The notes: generated by a model from the sequence alone, not told the origin. Positions 16,078-25,590 are shown, counted from the first letter of the stretch. The stretch: DNA of 64,000 nucleotides from Flavobacterium luminosum (GCF_023635005.1 NZ_JAMLJM010000006.1:62001-126000); one strand, 5' to 3'. Made by a program: numbers and translations.

Positions 16078-17786
16078 TACTCGGATGTTTTTTGATGATT
16101 TGTAATATCTTTTAATCGTAACTGAATTGTTGTTTTTCCGTTCCATTCATTTTCTTCAATAGAATAAACGGCGTCAAATTTTTTATGATTTTCGGTGATA
16201 TTTTTCTTTTTAGCAAGTCCAAATCCAACAGCACCAAATCCTTGACTGTTTTGTTGTTTCACAAATAAACGTAAATGTTCTTCGTCCTTACCAATGGCTT
16301 GTCCATAACCGGTATCGTTAAGGTCTTTGGAAAGGAAAACAGGAGCCATATTTCCGGGACCAAAAGGTTCGAATTGTTTCAAAATGCGGATTAATTTTTC
16401 ATTGATTTCTTCTAATCGAATTTCTAAATCGATAGCGATTTCAGGTTTAAGTGAGTTCGGATGAATGGTTTTTTGTACGACTTCTTCGAATTTGTTCTTA
16501 AAAAGCATAAAATTCTCTTCTTTCAAAGTCATTCCAGCGGCATACATATGTCCTCCAAATTGCTCAAGGTGTTCAGCACAAGCTTCTAACGCATTATAGA
16601 CATCAAAATCTTTTACAGAACGAGCCGAAGCCGCTAATTTATCACCACTTTTAGTAAAAACTATCGTAGGGCGATAATAATTCTCAACTAATCTAGAAGC
16701 CACAATTCCAATGACACCTTTGTGCCAATTTTCTTGATAAACTACTGTTGAGAATCGATTTTCTTCCTTATTTTCTAGAATTTGCAATAAAGCTTCTTTA
16801 GTGATTTGTTGATCTAGCTCCTTTCTATCGGAATTATGTTGTTCAATTTCCGAAGCAAAAATTTCGGCTTGATCTAAATCGTATTCGGTTAACAAAGCCA
16901 CAGCTTCATTACCATGTTTGATTCTTCCCGCAGCATTGATTCTTGGAGCGATAATAAATACAACATCGGAAATGGTTAATTGTTTCTTTTTTACATTTTG
17001 CAACAACGCTTTAATTCCAGATCTTGGATTAGAATTAATGACTTCTAAACCGAATTTCGCCAATACTCGATTTTCTCCTGTGATAGGAACAATATCTGCT
17101 GCGATGGCCGTTGCAACTAAATCTAAATAGGGGAGTAATTCTACTATGGTGATATTACGTCTGACAGATAAAGCTTGTATTAATTTGAATCCCACACCGC
17201 ACCCACACAATTCATCGTAAGGATAAGAACAATCGTCTTGTTTTGGATCTAAAACTGCTACAGCTTTAGGAATTTCATCTCCAGGACGATGATGGTCACA
17301 AATAATAAAGTCTATTCCTTTTTCTTTGGCATAGTTGACATGCTCAATCGATTTGATTCCGCAATCCAGCGCAATAATTAAGGTAAATTCGTTATCATCG
17401 GCAAAGTCAATACCTTGAAAGGAAACGCCATATCCTTCTTTATATCGATCAGGAATATAGGTTGCTACCTTTGGGTAATAACTTTTTAAATAACTTGACA
17501 CTAGTGATACTGCGGTGGTACCATCTACATCATAATCACCAAAAATTAGAATATTTTCTTGATTTTCAATAGCTTTTTCGATACGTGTAACCGCTTTGTC
17601 CATATCTTTCATTAAGAATGGATCGTGTAAGTCCTCTAAAGTAGGTCTGAAAAATTGTTTGGCTTGTTCGTAGGATTCAATTCCTCTTTGTAGTAGAAGA
17701 GTAGCGATGATTTCGTTTACGTTTAGGGCGTGTTGTAAGGCTTGTACTTTTTGTGATTCTGGCTTTGATTGTAGAGTCCAACGCAT
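16077..17786 (-). CDS. recJ: single-stranded-DNA-specific exonuclease RecJ
   Basis: A 5'-3' ssDNA exonuclease acting in recombination and mismatch or base-excision repair. The 569-residue protein has the DHH-family motifs FGDYDVDGTTA (about 82-92), LDCGI (about 142), and the name-giving ICDHHRPG (about 163-170). The DHHA1 region with FGGHMYAAGMTL lies at about 414-425, and an OB-fold C-terminus follows. The length is typical. A -7 box lies 49 nt upstream, and the stop codon overlaps the proposed GTG start of the MFS gene. Confidence 0.94.
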   Translation of the reverse strand: MRWTLQSKPESQKVQALQHALNVNEIIATLLLQRGIESYEQAKQFFRPTLEDLHDPFLMKDMDKAVTRIEKAIENQENILIFGDYDVDGTTAVSLVSSYLKSYYPKVATYIPDRYKEGYGVSFQGIDFADDNEFTLIIALDCGIKSIEHVNYAKEKGIDFIICDHHRPGDEIPKAVAVLDPKQDDCSYPYDELCGCGVGFKLIQALSVRRNITIVELLPYLDLVATAIAADIVPITGENRVLAKFGLEVINSNPRSGIKALLQNVKKKQLTISDVVFIIAPRINAAGRIKHGNEAVALLTEYDLDQAEIFASEIEQHNSDRKELDQQITKEALLQILENKEENRFSTVVYQENWHKGVIGIVASRLVENYYRPTIVFTKSGDKLAASARSVKDFDVYNALEACAEHLEQFGGHMYAAGMTLKEENFMLFKNKFEEVVQKTIHPNSLKPEIAIDLEIRLEEINEKLIRILKQFEPFGPGNMAPVFLSKDLNDTGYGQAIGKDEEHLRLFVKQQNSQGFGAVGFGLAKKKNITENHKKFDAVYSIEENEWNGKTTIQLRLKDITNHQKTSE

Positions 17787-17834
17787 ATATTTTTGGAATT
17801 ACGATTAAAATTTTTGGCTTATAGTATTGATTAG

Positions 17835-17842
17835 CAAATATA
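17835..17842 (-). promoter_or_regulatory. -7 box for recJ
   Basis: TATATTTG on the minus strand lies 49 nt upstream of the recJ ATG. No convincing -33 element is seen. Confidence 0.5.
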
Positions 17843-17898
17843 TCTGTTTTTTTATTAAAAGATTGAGAAATTACTTGTTTAGAAACTTCTTCGTACTT

Positions 17899-18207
17899 TT
17901 ATTTTGATTTTAACGCTTCGCCTTCAAAAGTGATTCCTTCCCAACCATAAACCATGAAGTTTCTAATGTTTTGATGATCCGTTCCTTCCGGTGTGTTTAA
18001 TACATCTTGATAGTATTGACCAAACAATAGTAACGTGTCTTCTTTGCTTAGATTATGCATTTTTGCATAGGAGAATACTTTACACGAGCCATTATTTTCT
18101 CCTGCTTGATTGTATTGATTTCCGTTTTTGAAAGCAGTGGGTGTGAATTCATAATTTTCATCGATATGAGCGATGATTTCTTGGAAATTTTTAAAATTTT
18201 GATTCAT
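17899..18207 (-). CDS. HopJ family protein
   Basis: A 102-residue protein of the HopJ family (named for a Pseudomonas type III effector). Family features include FTPTAFKNG (about 21-29), the NGSCKVFSYAKMHNLSKEDTL segment (about 39-59), and the GTDHQNIRNF segment (about 76-85). The family is widespread in free-living bacteria, so the effector label says little about function. No secretion signal or secretion system is present nearby. It lies 4 nt downstream of the Mrr-like gene and may be in the same transcript. Confidence 0.8.
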   Translation of the reverse strand: MNQNFKNFQEIIAHIDENYEFTPTAFKNGNQYNQAGENNGSCKVFSYAKMHNLSKEDTLLLFGQYYQDVLNTPEGTDHQNIRNFMVYGWEGITFEGEALKSK

Positions 18208-18211
18208 AATT

Positions 18212-19096
18212 TTAATTTTTCATGTAAGATTCAAAAAAATTATAATCTACTTCATAGATGATTTTTGGTTTTACTCCTAATTCAGCTTTTTCAAACAATT
18301 CAACTAACTTTTTACCATCAATTAGTTCTATAGGTGGAGCACCGTCTCTTGATGCTTCTCTTTTTGCATCTTCAGAAAAAGTACCAGTAGTTAAAATTAT
18401 TCCTTTATCTGCCCGTCCAATCATAGCATTTCTGAAATCTCCAATCTGAGCCCTAGAAACAGTACCTTTATATCTTTTGCATTGAAATAGAACTTTCATA
18501 CTCACAAAAGGATTTAACTCTAAAGTACCGTAACCATCAATACCTCCATCATGAGAAGCTTGTGTAACATGGACATTTTCAAAACCATGTTCTCTTAAAA
18601 GTCTTTTGCATAAATGTTCAAAACCAATTGGTGATACACTTTGTAAAATTTCTAAAAGATTAGGAGTAATTTCATTTTCTAATTCTTCAGGGTCTTCATT
18701 CTCCTGCGTAGCTACAATTTTGTCTTTTAAAGTTTTATCTTTTTTTGCTTTTTGATGTATTTCGACCCATTTCAAAAAAATTATTCTTGCTTCATCTTGA
18801 TTTAAGAAAGTTTGTTGACCTTTTGGAGATAATGTCCAAATCCCCTTTTTTGAATTGTCAAGTAATCCTTCCCACACTAGATATTGTCTAGCCCAAGCAA
18901 CTTGGTTGTCAAACCGTAAAATTCCAGATTTCATAACTTCTTCTCTCTGTGAATCGGATATTTTCTCTGATAAAGCAATTTGTTCAACAACCTCTTTAGG
19001 TTTTCCTGAACCTCCAAGTTCTCTAAGTGCATTCAGTAAAGGTCCAAACCATTTTGTGAATTCAGCTTGACCATTTTTTTTCTTTTTATCTGACAT
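18212..19096 (-). CDS. Mrr-like restriction endonuclease (putative type IV)
   Basis: A 294-residue protein with an N-terminal winged-helix Mrr_N region (about 10-95) and a C-terminal PD-(D/E)XK Mrr catalytic domain (about 150-280). The catalytic core shows GGIDGYG (Asp about 187) and FQCKRYKG, the QxK motif, about 20 residues later. The following GIILTTGTFSEDAKREA is typical of the family. Mrr enzymes cleave DNA carrying foreign methylation. No cognate methyltransferase is adjacent, consistent with a methylation-dependent enzyme. A -7 box lies about 43 nt upstream. Confidence 0.85.
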   Translation of the reverse strand: MSDKKKKNGQAEFTKWFGPLLNALRELGGSGKPKEVVEQIALSEKISDSQREEVMKSGILRFDNQVAWARQYLVWEGLLDNSKKGIWTLSPKGQQTFLNQDEARIIFLKWVEIHQKAKKDKTLKDKIVATQENEDPEELENEITPNLLEILQSVSPIGFEHLCKRLLREHGFENVHVTQASHDGGIDGYGTLELNPFVSMKVLFQCKRYKGTVSRAQIGDFRNAMIGRADKGIILTTGTFSEDAKREASRDGAPPIELIDGKKLVELFEKAELGVKPKIIYEVDYNFFESYMKN

Positions 19097-19138
19097 ATAA
19101 AATTCTAAAGTTAAAAGAGCACTTTAAAAAACTGCTTA

Positions 19139-19146
19139 CAAAAATA
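19139..19146 (-). promoter_or_regulatory. -7 box for the Mrr-like gene
   Basis: TATTTTTG on the minus strand, 43 nt upstream of the ATG. It sits just downstream of the rsmI stop codon. Confidence 0.5.
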
Positions 19147-19158
19147 AAGACACTAAAA

Positions 19159-19830
19159 CTATTTTTTTCCACCCACACAAACCACAATTTCTCCTTTAGG
19201 TGGTTTGGCTTCAAAGTGTTTCAATACCTCTTCGGCGGTTCCTCTTACAGTTTCTTCGTGTAATTTTGATAACTCTCTAGAAACTGAAATTGGTCGGTCT
19301 GCACCAAAATATTGAATAAATTCAGTAAGTGTTTTTACTAATTTATGTGGAGAAACGTATAAAATCATTGTACGTGTTTCTTCAGCTAAGGCCAAATAAC
19401 GCGTTTGTCTTCCTTTTTTATCGGGTAAAAATCCTTCAAAAACAAATTTATCATTCGGTAAACCACTATTGACTAATGCGGGTACAAAGGCAGTAGCACC
19501 GGGTAAACATTCTACAGCAATACCATTCTCAACACAAGCTCTCGTTAATAAAAAACCAGGATCGGAAATAGCCGGTGTTCCAGCATCTGAGATTAAGGCT
19601 ATCGTTTCTCCGGCCTGCATACGTTTCACCAACGATTCTACCGTTTTGTGTTCATTGTGCATGTGATGGCTTTGCATTGGGGTAGCGATTTCAAAATGTT
19701 TCAACAATTTACCGCTATTTCGAGTATCTTCGGCTAGAATACAATCCACTTCTTTTAAAACTTTAATAGCTCTAAAAGTCATGTCTTCTAAATTACCTAT
19801 GGGCGTGGGAACGATATATAATTTAGACAT
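19159..19830 (-). CDS. rsmI: 16S rRNA (cytidine(1402)-2'-O)-methyltransferase RsmI
   Basis: Methylates the 2'-O of C1402 in the decoding centre of 16S rRNA. The 223-residue protein belongs to the tetrapyrrole methylase fold. It begins LYIVPTPIGNLEDMTFRAI (residues 4-22) and contains LAEDTRNSGKLLKHF (about 33-47) and the GTPAISDPG motif (about 84-92). The normal length is 220-290, and this is the compact Bacteroidota form. Its ATG directly abuts the stop codon of the upstream hypothetical gene, so the two are translationally coupled. Confidence 0.94.
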   Translation of the reverse strand: MSKLYIVPTPIGNLEDMTFRAIKVLKEVDCILAEDTRNSGKLLKHFEIATPMQSHHMHNEHKTVESLVKRMQAGETIALISDAGTPAISDPGFLLTRACVENGIAVECLPGATAFVPALVNSGLPNDKFVFEGFLPDKKGRQTRYLALAEETRTMILYVSPHKLVKTLTEFIQYFGADRPISVSRELSKLHEETVRGTAEEVLKHFEAKPPKGEIVVCVGGKK

Positions 19831-20727
19831 TTAGATAAATTTACTTTCTACAAACTCCATGAAACGATCTTCAAACTCTTCTTTTCCTTCCCAATTATTA
19901 TAATCTGGTTTCACCATTTCTTCAATGAAGTTTTTAGCGTCTTGAAATGAACCAAAAGTTGATAACTGTGATATTACACGATTCAAATCTTCAGTACTGC
20001 CGTCGAAAAGATTCTTTTCAAAAGCAATACGATCGTTTAAGGTAATATTTATGCCTTTGTTTAGAACATCATTCAAATTGGTAGATGGTTTTTCTCCAAT
20101 CGCTTTTTCGAAGATTACTTCTTTCGGTGGAGCAAAAAAATCAAGCTCTATTTTCGCTTTTGGTTGTTCATATTCTTCACTAGCTTCTTTAGTATTAGCT
20201 TTTTCGGGAGGAACGGTCGTACTTTCCGAAACACGTTCAAATATTGGCTCTGCCTGAATATTCCCTAAAATGTCATCGAGAGTAATTTGCGTTTTGGGTG
20301 CTTTAGGCAATTCTTTTTCTGCTTCTACAACAGGAATAATATCGTCTTCTTTTTCGGTATCCAAAGTGAATAAAGGTGTTTCCTCCGTTTGAATTTCTGG
20401 GAGTACTGCTACTTCAGGAGTAGTAGTTGTCTCTTGAACGGTTTCTGCTGTATTTTGTTGCTGAACTTCAATAATTTCATCATTTTTAAGTTCAGCAACA
20501 ACGATTTTTTCATCAAAATCGAAGGCACGTTCTAGCTTTTCTTCAATTTCGTGAATGCCAATAGTAGGTTTAACTTCTCCAAAATTTTCTTCTACAAACA
20601 ATAAAACTGAAAGTTTTTCGTATAGTTTTTGCGTTTCATGATGTAATTGATGAATATCATCTTTATTTTTTAGTTTCAAGATTCGGTGGGCAATACTAAT
20701 TAATTCGGCTTCAAGTTTCTTTTTCAT
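19831..20727 (-). CDS. conserved hypothetical protein upstream of rsmI
   Basis: A 298-residue protein I cannot assign. The N-terminal 65 residues are helical. The middle (about 90-200) is low-complexity, acidic and rich in Glu, Thr, Val and Pro, probably disordered. The C-terminal 90 residues (from LNDVLNKGINITLNDRIAF) are conserved-looking and end in EDRFMEFVESKFI. No signal peptide or membrane segment is seen. A short stable domain at each end joined by a flexible linker suggests a scaffold or tether (inference only). Confidence 0.65.
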   Translation of the reverse strand: MKKKLEAELISIAHRILKLKNKDDIHQLHHETQKLYEKLSVLLFVEENFGEVKPTIGIHEIEEKLERAFDFDEKIVVAELKNDEIIEVQQQNTAETVQETTTTPEVAVLPEIQTEETPLFTLDTEKEDDIIPVVEAEKELPKAPKTQITLDDILGNIQAEPIFERVSESTTVPPEKANTKEASEEYEQPKAKIELDFFAPPKEVIFEKAIGEKPSTNLNDVLNKGINITLNDRIAFEKNLFDGSTEDLNRVISQLSTFGSFQDAKNFIEEMVKPDYNNWEGKEEFEDRFMEFVESKFI

Positions 20728-20883
20728 TTCGGAATAATTGTTAAGTTCTATTGAAGAATGTTTAAATGATGTTTTTTTTAATAACTTTCTTAAATATACT
20801 ATTTATAGCAATACTTTTTTGATAATTTTGTTCTGTTACAAAGTAATAAAAACTATTCTTTTTTATCGTCATAAAATTAAAAA

Positions 20884-21513
20884 ATGTTTCTTGAAAATAC
20901 AGTAAATCATAAAGAACAATTTGGATGGATTGAAGTGATCTGTGGATCAATGTTTTCGGGCAAAACCGAAGAATTAATCCGTAGGTTGAAGCGGGCTCAA
21001 TTTGCCAAACAAAAAGTAGAAATCTTTAAGCCTTCTATAGATACTCGTTACGATGATGAAATGGTAGTTTCACACAATAAAAACGAAATTCGTTCGACTC
21101 CAGTTCCTGCTGCGGCTAATATCAGAATTTTAGCCCAAGGATGTGATGTGATTGGAATTGATGAAGCACAATTTTTTGACGATGAAATAGTGGCTGTTTG
21201 CAATGATTTGGCCAATAGCGGAATAAGAGTTATTGTTGCTGGATTGGATATGGATTTTAAAGGCAATCCTTTTGGTCCTATGCCGGCTTTAATGGCTACA
21301 GCCGAATACGTTACAAAAGTTCATGCGGTTTGCACTCGTACAGGAAATTTAGCCCATTATAGTTTCAGAAAATCGGCTAGTGACAGTTTGGTACTTTTGG
21401 GTGAAACGGAAGAATACGAGCCATTGAGTCGTGCGGCATATTTTAATGCCATGAGAAACAATATGGAGGTGATTGACGAAGAAATAATAAAAAACAATAA
21501 CCCCGAAAATTAG
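20884..21513 (+). CDS. tdk: thymidine kinase
   Basis: Phosphorylates thymidine to dTMP in the nucleotide salvage pathway. The 209-residue type II (TK1-like) enzyme has the P-loop [11 protein letters not shown] (about 20-30) and the Walker B/catalytic stretch [10 protein letters not shown] (about 91-100). The C-terminal lasso reads [15 protein letters not shown], in which the usual CxxC zinc ligands are reduced to a single Cys. The start is 6 nt before murF-alr at the other end, so the two genes form an operon. Confidence 0.93.
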   Translation: MFLENTVNHKEQFGWIEVICGSMFSGKTEELIRRLKRAQFAKQKVEIFKPSIDTRYDDEMVVSHNKNEIRSTPVPAAANIRILAQGCDVIGIDEAQFFDDEIVAVCNDLANSGIRVIVAGLDMDFKGNPFGPMPALMATAEYVTKVHAVCTRTGNLAHYSFRKSASDSLVLLGETEEYEPLSRAAYFNAMRNNMEVIDEEIIKNNNPEN

Positions 21514-21518
21514 AGGCA

Positions 21519-23963
21519 ATGAGTATAACGCTTCAAAACATTATCCAAAGTATCCAGGCTAAACCCAACGGTAAAATAGCTTTAGAAACAATTGATAATG
21601 TCTCTATAGATAGCCGGTCATTACAAAATAACAGCAAAACACTTTTTTTTGCCTTAGTTGGTCCAAATAATGACGCGCATACTTACATCAACGATTTGAT
21701 AGCAAAAGGAGTTCGCTTCTTTGTTGTTAATTATATACCCGAAAATTTAGATTCTAAAGCGGTTTTTTTAGTAGTTGAAGATACTTTAAAAGCCCTTCAG
21801 GATTTTGCGGCTTATTATCGTAATCTGTTTTCTTTTCCAGTGATAGGAATTACTGGAAGTAACGGAAAAACGATTGTTAAGGAATGGTTGAATTTCTTAT
21901 TGAGTCCTGATTACAATATTATCAGAAGCCCTAAAAGCTATAATTCGCAAGTAGGAGTGCCTTTGTCGGTTATTGGAATCAATGAGAATCATAATTTTGG
22001 AATTTTCGAAGCAGGAATTTCTAAAGTTGGAGAAATGGAACGTTTGCAACGAATTATTAAACCAACCATTGGAATTTTAACGAATATTGGATCGGCACAT
22101 GACGAAGGTTTTTTAAATATTTCACAGAAAATAAAAGAAAAACTGGCATTATTTACCGATGTTCAAGTGTTAATTTTGAATAAGAATAAGACCATAGAAG
22201 CTTTTTTAAAACCAAATGTGAAAACATTCACATGGAGCACTCAGGATAAAAAAGCGGATGTTTTTATTCAGAAGAAAACCTTTGAAGATTATTCAGAACT
22301 TAGAATTTCAAGAAAAGATATTTGTTTTACCATAGATATTCCATTTACTGATGAAGCATCCGTAGAAAACAGTTTGCATTGTGTATTAACGATGCTGTAT
22401 CTTGAATATTCAACAGAAGTTATTGTTGCAAGAGTTAAAGAGTTGTATCCGGTTGAAATGCGTTTGAAAGTTAAAAACGGAATTAATAATTGCACTTTAA
22501 TTGATGATAGTTATAGTTCAGATTTCCAATCACTTAAAATAGCTTTAGATTTTTTAGAAAATCAAAAAAAACATAAAAAAAGAACGTTGATTTTATCGGA
22601 TATTTTTCAGTCGGGACTAGCCGAAGAAGAATTATATTCTAAAGTTTCTCAACTCATTATTTCCAATAAAATAAGTCGTGTTTTTTGTATTGGGGAAACA
22701 GTTTCTCGATTCAAACATAAATTCATCAACGCTACTTCATTCCTTGGTACTGAGGATTTCATTAAAGCATTTGAAAACTTACAATTCTCAGATGAAACTA
22801 TTCTAATTAAAGGTTCTCGTCAGTTTGAGTTTGAGCATATCGTTTCGCTTTTAGAGGAAAAAACACATGAAACGGTTTTAGAGATTAATCTAAACGCAAT
22901 CAGTCACAACTTGAATTATTTTAAATCGAAACTTAAACCAGAAACCAAGTTAATGGTAATGGTGAAAGCGTTTGGTTACGGAAGTGGAAGTTTTGAAATT
23001 GCGAAATTGTTAGCGCATCATCAAGTTGATTATTTAGGAGTAGCTTTTGCCGATGAAGGTATCGATTTGCGCAAAGAAGGTATTGATTTGCCAATCATGG
23101 TGATGAATCCTGAAATGACGAGTTTTCAACTGATGTTACAATACCATTTGGAGCCAGAGATATATAGTATACGAGTGTTGAAGGCTTTCTTAAAAGCGGT
23201 GGAAGAAAAACAATTGGATGAATACCCAATTCACATCAAAATTAATACAGGAATGAATCGCTTGGGATTTGATCCAGAAATGTTACCTGAATTGGTTTCA
23301 ATTCTAAAAAATACTCAAAGGGTAAAAGTCAAAAGTATTTTGTCGCATTTAGCGTCTAGCGATGTGCCTTCACACCATGAATTTACGCTACAACAAATTG
23401 CTTCGTTCGAGAGAGATTCATCTTTTTTAATCCAAGAACTTTCTATAGATCCGATTCGTCATATTTGCAATACTTCTGGAATCAGTAATTATCCTAACGC
23501 ACAGTACGATATGGTTCGTTTGGGTATTGGCTTGTATGGAGTTTCCAACGAAGAGGAAGAACAGCAAATGTTAGAAAATGTAGGAACGTTAAAATCTATA
23601 ATTTCCCAAATAAGAACTATAGAGGCAGGAGAAAGTGTTGGGTATTCCCGAAGATTTGTCGCGATGAAAACAACTAGAGTAGCGACAATTCCAATTGGAT
23701 ATGCCGATGGAATATCGAGACATTGGGGTAATGGTGTGGGATATGTTACAATCAATGGGAAAGCGGCAACTATAATTGGAAGTGTTTGTATGGACATGCT
23801 TATGGCAGATGTAACAGATATTCCTTGTTTGGAAGGTAGTGAAGTAATTATTTTTGGTAAAAATCCATCAGTAACTACAATAGCTAATGCTACTAAAACT
23901 ATTCCTTATGAAATTTTAACTAGTATTTCTTTGAGGGTGAAAAGGATGTTTTATAGAGAATAG
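21519..23963 (+). CDS. bifunctional MurF ligase / alanine racemase
   Basis: One 814-residue polypeptide joins two steps of peptidoglycan precursor synthesis. The N-terminal half (about 1-450) is UDP-N-acetylmuramoyl-tripeptide:D-Ala-D-Ala ligase with the P-loop ITGSNGKTIVKEW. The C-terminal half (about 455-814) is a PLP-dependent alanine racemase with Schiff-base lysine in MVMVKAFGYGSG (about residue 483) and the catalytic-Tyr region ESVGYSRRF. The fusion is standard in Bacteroidota. In the MurF half the carbamylated-lysine region is less clear by eye, so full ligase activity is assumed from the family. It starts 5 nt after tdk. Confidence 0.93.
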   Translation: MSITLQNIIQSIQAKPNGKIALETIDNVSIDSRSLQNNSKTLFFALVGPNNDAHTYINDLIAKGVRFFVVNYIPENLDSKAVFLVVEDTLKALQDFAAYYRNLFSFPVIGITGSNGKTIVKEWLNFLLSPDYNIIRSPKSYNSQVGVPLSVIGINENHNFGIFEAGISKVGEMERLQRIIKPTIGILTNIGSAHDEGFLNISQKIKEKLALFTDVQVLILNKNKTIEAFLKPNVKTFTWSTQDKKADVFIQKKTFEDYSELRISRKDICFTIDIPFTDEASVENSLHCVLTMLYLEYSTEVIVARVKELYPVEMRLKVKNGINNCTLIDDSYSSDFQSLKIALDFLENQKKHKKRTLILSDIFQSGLAEEELYSKVSQLIISNKISRVFCIGETVSRFKHKFINATSFLGTEDFIKAFENLQFSDETILIKGSRQFEFEHIVSLLEEKTHETVLEINLNAISHNLNYFKSKLKPETKLMVMVKAFGYGSGSFEIAKLLAHHQVDYLGVAFADEGIDLRKEGIDLPIMVMNPEMTSFQLMLQYHLEPEIYSIRVLKAFLKAVEEKQLDEYPIHIKINTGMNRLGFDPEMLPELVSILKNTQRVKVKSILSHLASSDVPSHHEFTLQQIASFERDSSFLIQELSIDPIRHICNTSGISNYPNAQYDMVRLGIGLYGVSNEEEEQQMLENVGTLKSIISQIRTIEAGESVGYSRRFVAMKTTRVATIPIGYADGISRHWGNGVGYVTINGKAATIIGSVCMDMLMADVTDIPCLEGSEVIIFGKNPSVTTIANATKTIPYEILTSISLRVKRMFYRE

Positions 23964-24022
23964 TAAATTAGTAGAAAAAGTTTATTTTAGCATTACATTA
24001 AATAACTAATAAAATTAAAATT

Positions 24023-24394
24023 ATGGGATTTTTATCAGAATTTAAAGATTTTGCCATGAAAGGCAATGTGGTTGATTTAGCAATTGGGGTGATTATTGGA
24101 GGTGCTTTTGGAAAAATTGTCAGTTCATTAATAGAAGATGTTATTACTCCTTTGTTACTTAAACCTGCATTGGAAGCTGCTCATTTAACAAAAATAGAAG
24201 AATTGACAGCTTTTGGCGGAGTTAAATATGGAGTTTTTCTTTCTTCGGTAATCAATTTTGTAATTGTAGCTTTTATTTTATTCTTGATTATTAAAGGAAT
24301 GAATAGAATTAAAAAACCGGAAGCTCCAGCCGCACCAGCAGGTCCAACACAAGAGCAATTGTTGACTGAAATTAGAGATTTGCTAAAAAAATAA
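24023..24394 (+). CDS. mscL: large-conductance mechanosensitive channel MscL
   Basis: A 123-residue homopentameric inner-membrane channel that opens under high membrane tension to release solutes during osmotic downshock. The N-terminal amphipathic helix GFLSEFKDFAMKGNVVDLA leads into TM1 (VIIGGAFGKIVSSLI). TM2 is VINFVIVAFILFLIIKGMNR, and the C-terminal helix follows a Pro/Ala-rich linker. It is followed by a terminator. Confidence 0.95.
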   Translation: MGFLSEFKDFAMKGNVVDLAIGVIIGGAFGKIVSSLIEDVITPLLLKPALEAAHLTKIEELTAFGGVKYGVFLSSVINFVIVAFILFLIIKGMNRIKKPEAPAAPAGPTQEQLLTEIRDLLKK

Positions 24395-24410
24395 ATTTCT
24401 CAGAATATTC

Positions 24411-24439
24411 AAAAGCCCCCATGTAGTCGGGGCTTTTTT
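24411..24439 (+). terminator. terminator of mscL
   Basis: A 9-bp stem AAAAGCCCC/GGGGCTTTT with a 9-nt loop is followed by further T residues, 17 nt after the stop codon. Confidence 0.85.
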
Positions 24440-24496
24440 ATTTATATAACAATTTGTTAAATTTTGTTAAGTCCTTTTTAAATATCAAATATTAAC

Positions 24497-24504
24497 TATT
24501 TTTG
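24497..24504 (+). promoter_or_regulatory. -7 box for asd
   Basis: TATTTTTG lies 27 nt before the asd start codon and just downstream of the mscL terminator. Confidence 0.6.
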
Positions 24505-24531
24505 TTATAAATTTTAAATAGATAAAATAAG

Positions 24532-25521
24532 ATGAAAGTAGCCGTTGTTGGAGCTACCGGTATGGTAGGTGAAGTAATGCTTCAGGTATTAGCGGAGAGA
24601 AATTTTCCGGTAACAGAATTAATACCAGTTGCTTCTGAGAGATCTGTAGGAAACGAGATTGAATTCAAAGGAAGTAAGTACAAAGTGGTGGGGATGCAAA
24701 CGGCTATTGATATGAAACCTGAAATAGCAATATTTTCCGCTGGTGGCGATACTTCAAAAGAGTGGGCTCCCAAATTTGCAGAAGTAGGTACAACGGTTAT
24801 TGATAACTCATCTGCTTGGAGAATGGATCCAACCAAAAAATTAGTAGTGCCGGAAATCAATGCTTCAGTTTTAACAAAAGAAGATAAAATCATCGCTAAT
24901 CCAAATTGCTCAACCATTCAAATGGTAATGGTCTTGTCTCCATTGCATAAAGAGTTCGGCATAAAAAGGGTAGTGGTTTCTACCTATCAGTCAATTACTG
25001 GAACAGGCGTTAAAGCGGTTCGTCAGCTAGAAAATGAGTACGAAGGTATTCAAGGAGAAATGGCTTATAAATATCAAATTCATCGTAATGCGATTCCTCA
25101 ATGTGATGTTTTCGAGGAAAACGATTATACTAAAGAGGAAATGAAATTGGTTCGAGAAACTCAAAAAATATTAGATGACAAAAGTATAGCCGTAACAGCA
25201 ACCGCAGTAAGAATACCGGTTGTTGGAGGTCATAGTGAATCTGTGAATGTAGAATTTGAGAAAGATTTTGACGTTGCAACCGTACGCAAAATTTTACATT
25301 ATACGCCTGGAGTTACCGTTCAGGATAATGTAGATACATTTACTTTTCCGATGCCTTTGTATGCACAAGGTAAAGACGATGTTTTTGTAGGTCGCATTCG
25401 CCGAGATGAAAGTCAACCTAATACCTTAAATATGTGGATTGTCGCTGATAATTTGCGTAAGGGTGCTGCTACTAATGCGGTGCAAATTGCAGAATATTTA
25501 GTAGCAAACCAGTTGGTTTAA
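24532..25521 (+). CDS. asd: aspartate-semialdehyde dehydrogenase
   Basis: Reduces aspartyl phosphate to aspartate semialdehyde with NADPH, feeding Lys/diaminopimelate, Thr and Met synthesis. The 329-residue protein begins with the nucleotide-binding VAVVGATGMVGEVML (3-17). The active-site cysteine is in IANPNCSTIQM (about Cys127). The Gln/His substrate segments QSITGTG and PVVGGHSES are present. The length is typical. Flanked by a promoter box and terminator, it is probably monocistronic. Confidence 0.95.
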   Translation: MKVAVVGATGMVGEVMLQVLAERNFPVTELIPVASERSVGNEIEFKGSKYKVVGMQTAIDMKPEIAIFSAGGDTSKEWAPKFAEVGTTVIDNSSAWRMDPTKKLVVPEINASVLTKEDKIIANPNCSTIQMVMVLSPLHKEFGIKRVVVSTYQSITGTGVKAVRQLENEYEGIQGEMAYKYQIHRNAIPQCDVFEENDYTKEEMKLVRETQKILDDKSIAVTATAVRIPVVGGHSESVNVEFEKDFDVATVRKILHYTPGVTVQDNVDTFTFPMPLYAQGKDDVFVGRIRRDESQPNTLNMWIVADNLRKGAATNAVQIAEYLVANQLV

Positions 25522-25532
25522 AAGTAAAAAAC

Positions 25533-25570
25533 AAATCCGTTTGATAAAAAAAATTAAACGGATTTATTTT
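25533..25570 (+). terminator. terminator of asd
   Basis: A perfect 10-bp stem AAATCCGTTT (25533-25542)/AAACGGATTT (25556-25565) is followed by ATTTT. It lies immediately upstream of the next promoter box. Confidence 0.7.
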
Positions 25571-25575
25571 TATTA

Positions 25576-25583
25576 TATATTTG
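25576..25583 (+). promoter_or_regulatory. -7 box with almost no leader before the His-rich gene
   Basis: TATATTTG ends 7 nt before the ATG at 25591. With the 5-nt box-to-start spacing seen at rnpB, the mRNA leader would be only about 3 nt. Confidence 0.6.
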
Positions 25584-25590
25584 CGACCGA

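Noticed and set aside
16078..16146. ATG start of the MFS gene 70 nt inside recJ
   Set aside because: The GTG at 16077 overlaps the recJ stop as TAGTG and begins just before the conserved KRDPF segment; the longer start adds 23 unlikely residues.
17899..18207. Type III secretion effector (HopJ)
   Set aside because: The family is widespread outside pathogens and no secretion genes are near, so only the family name is kept.
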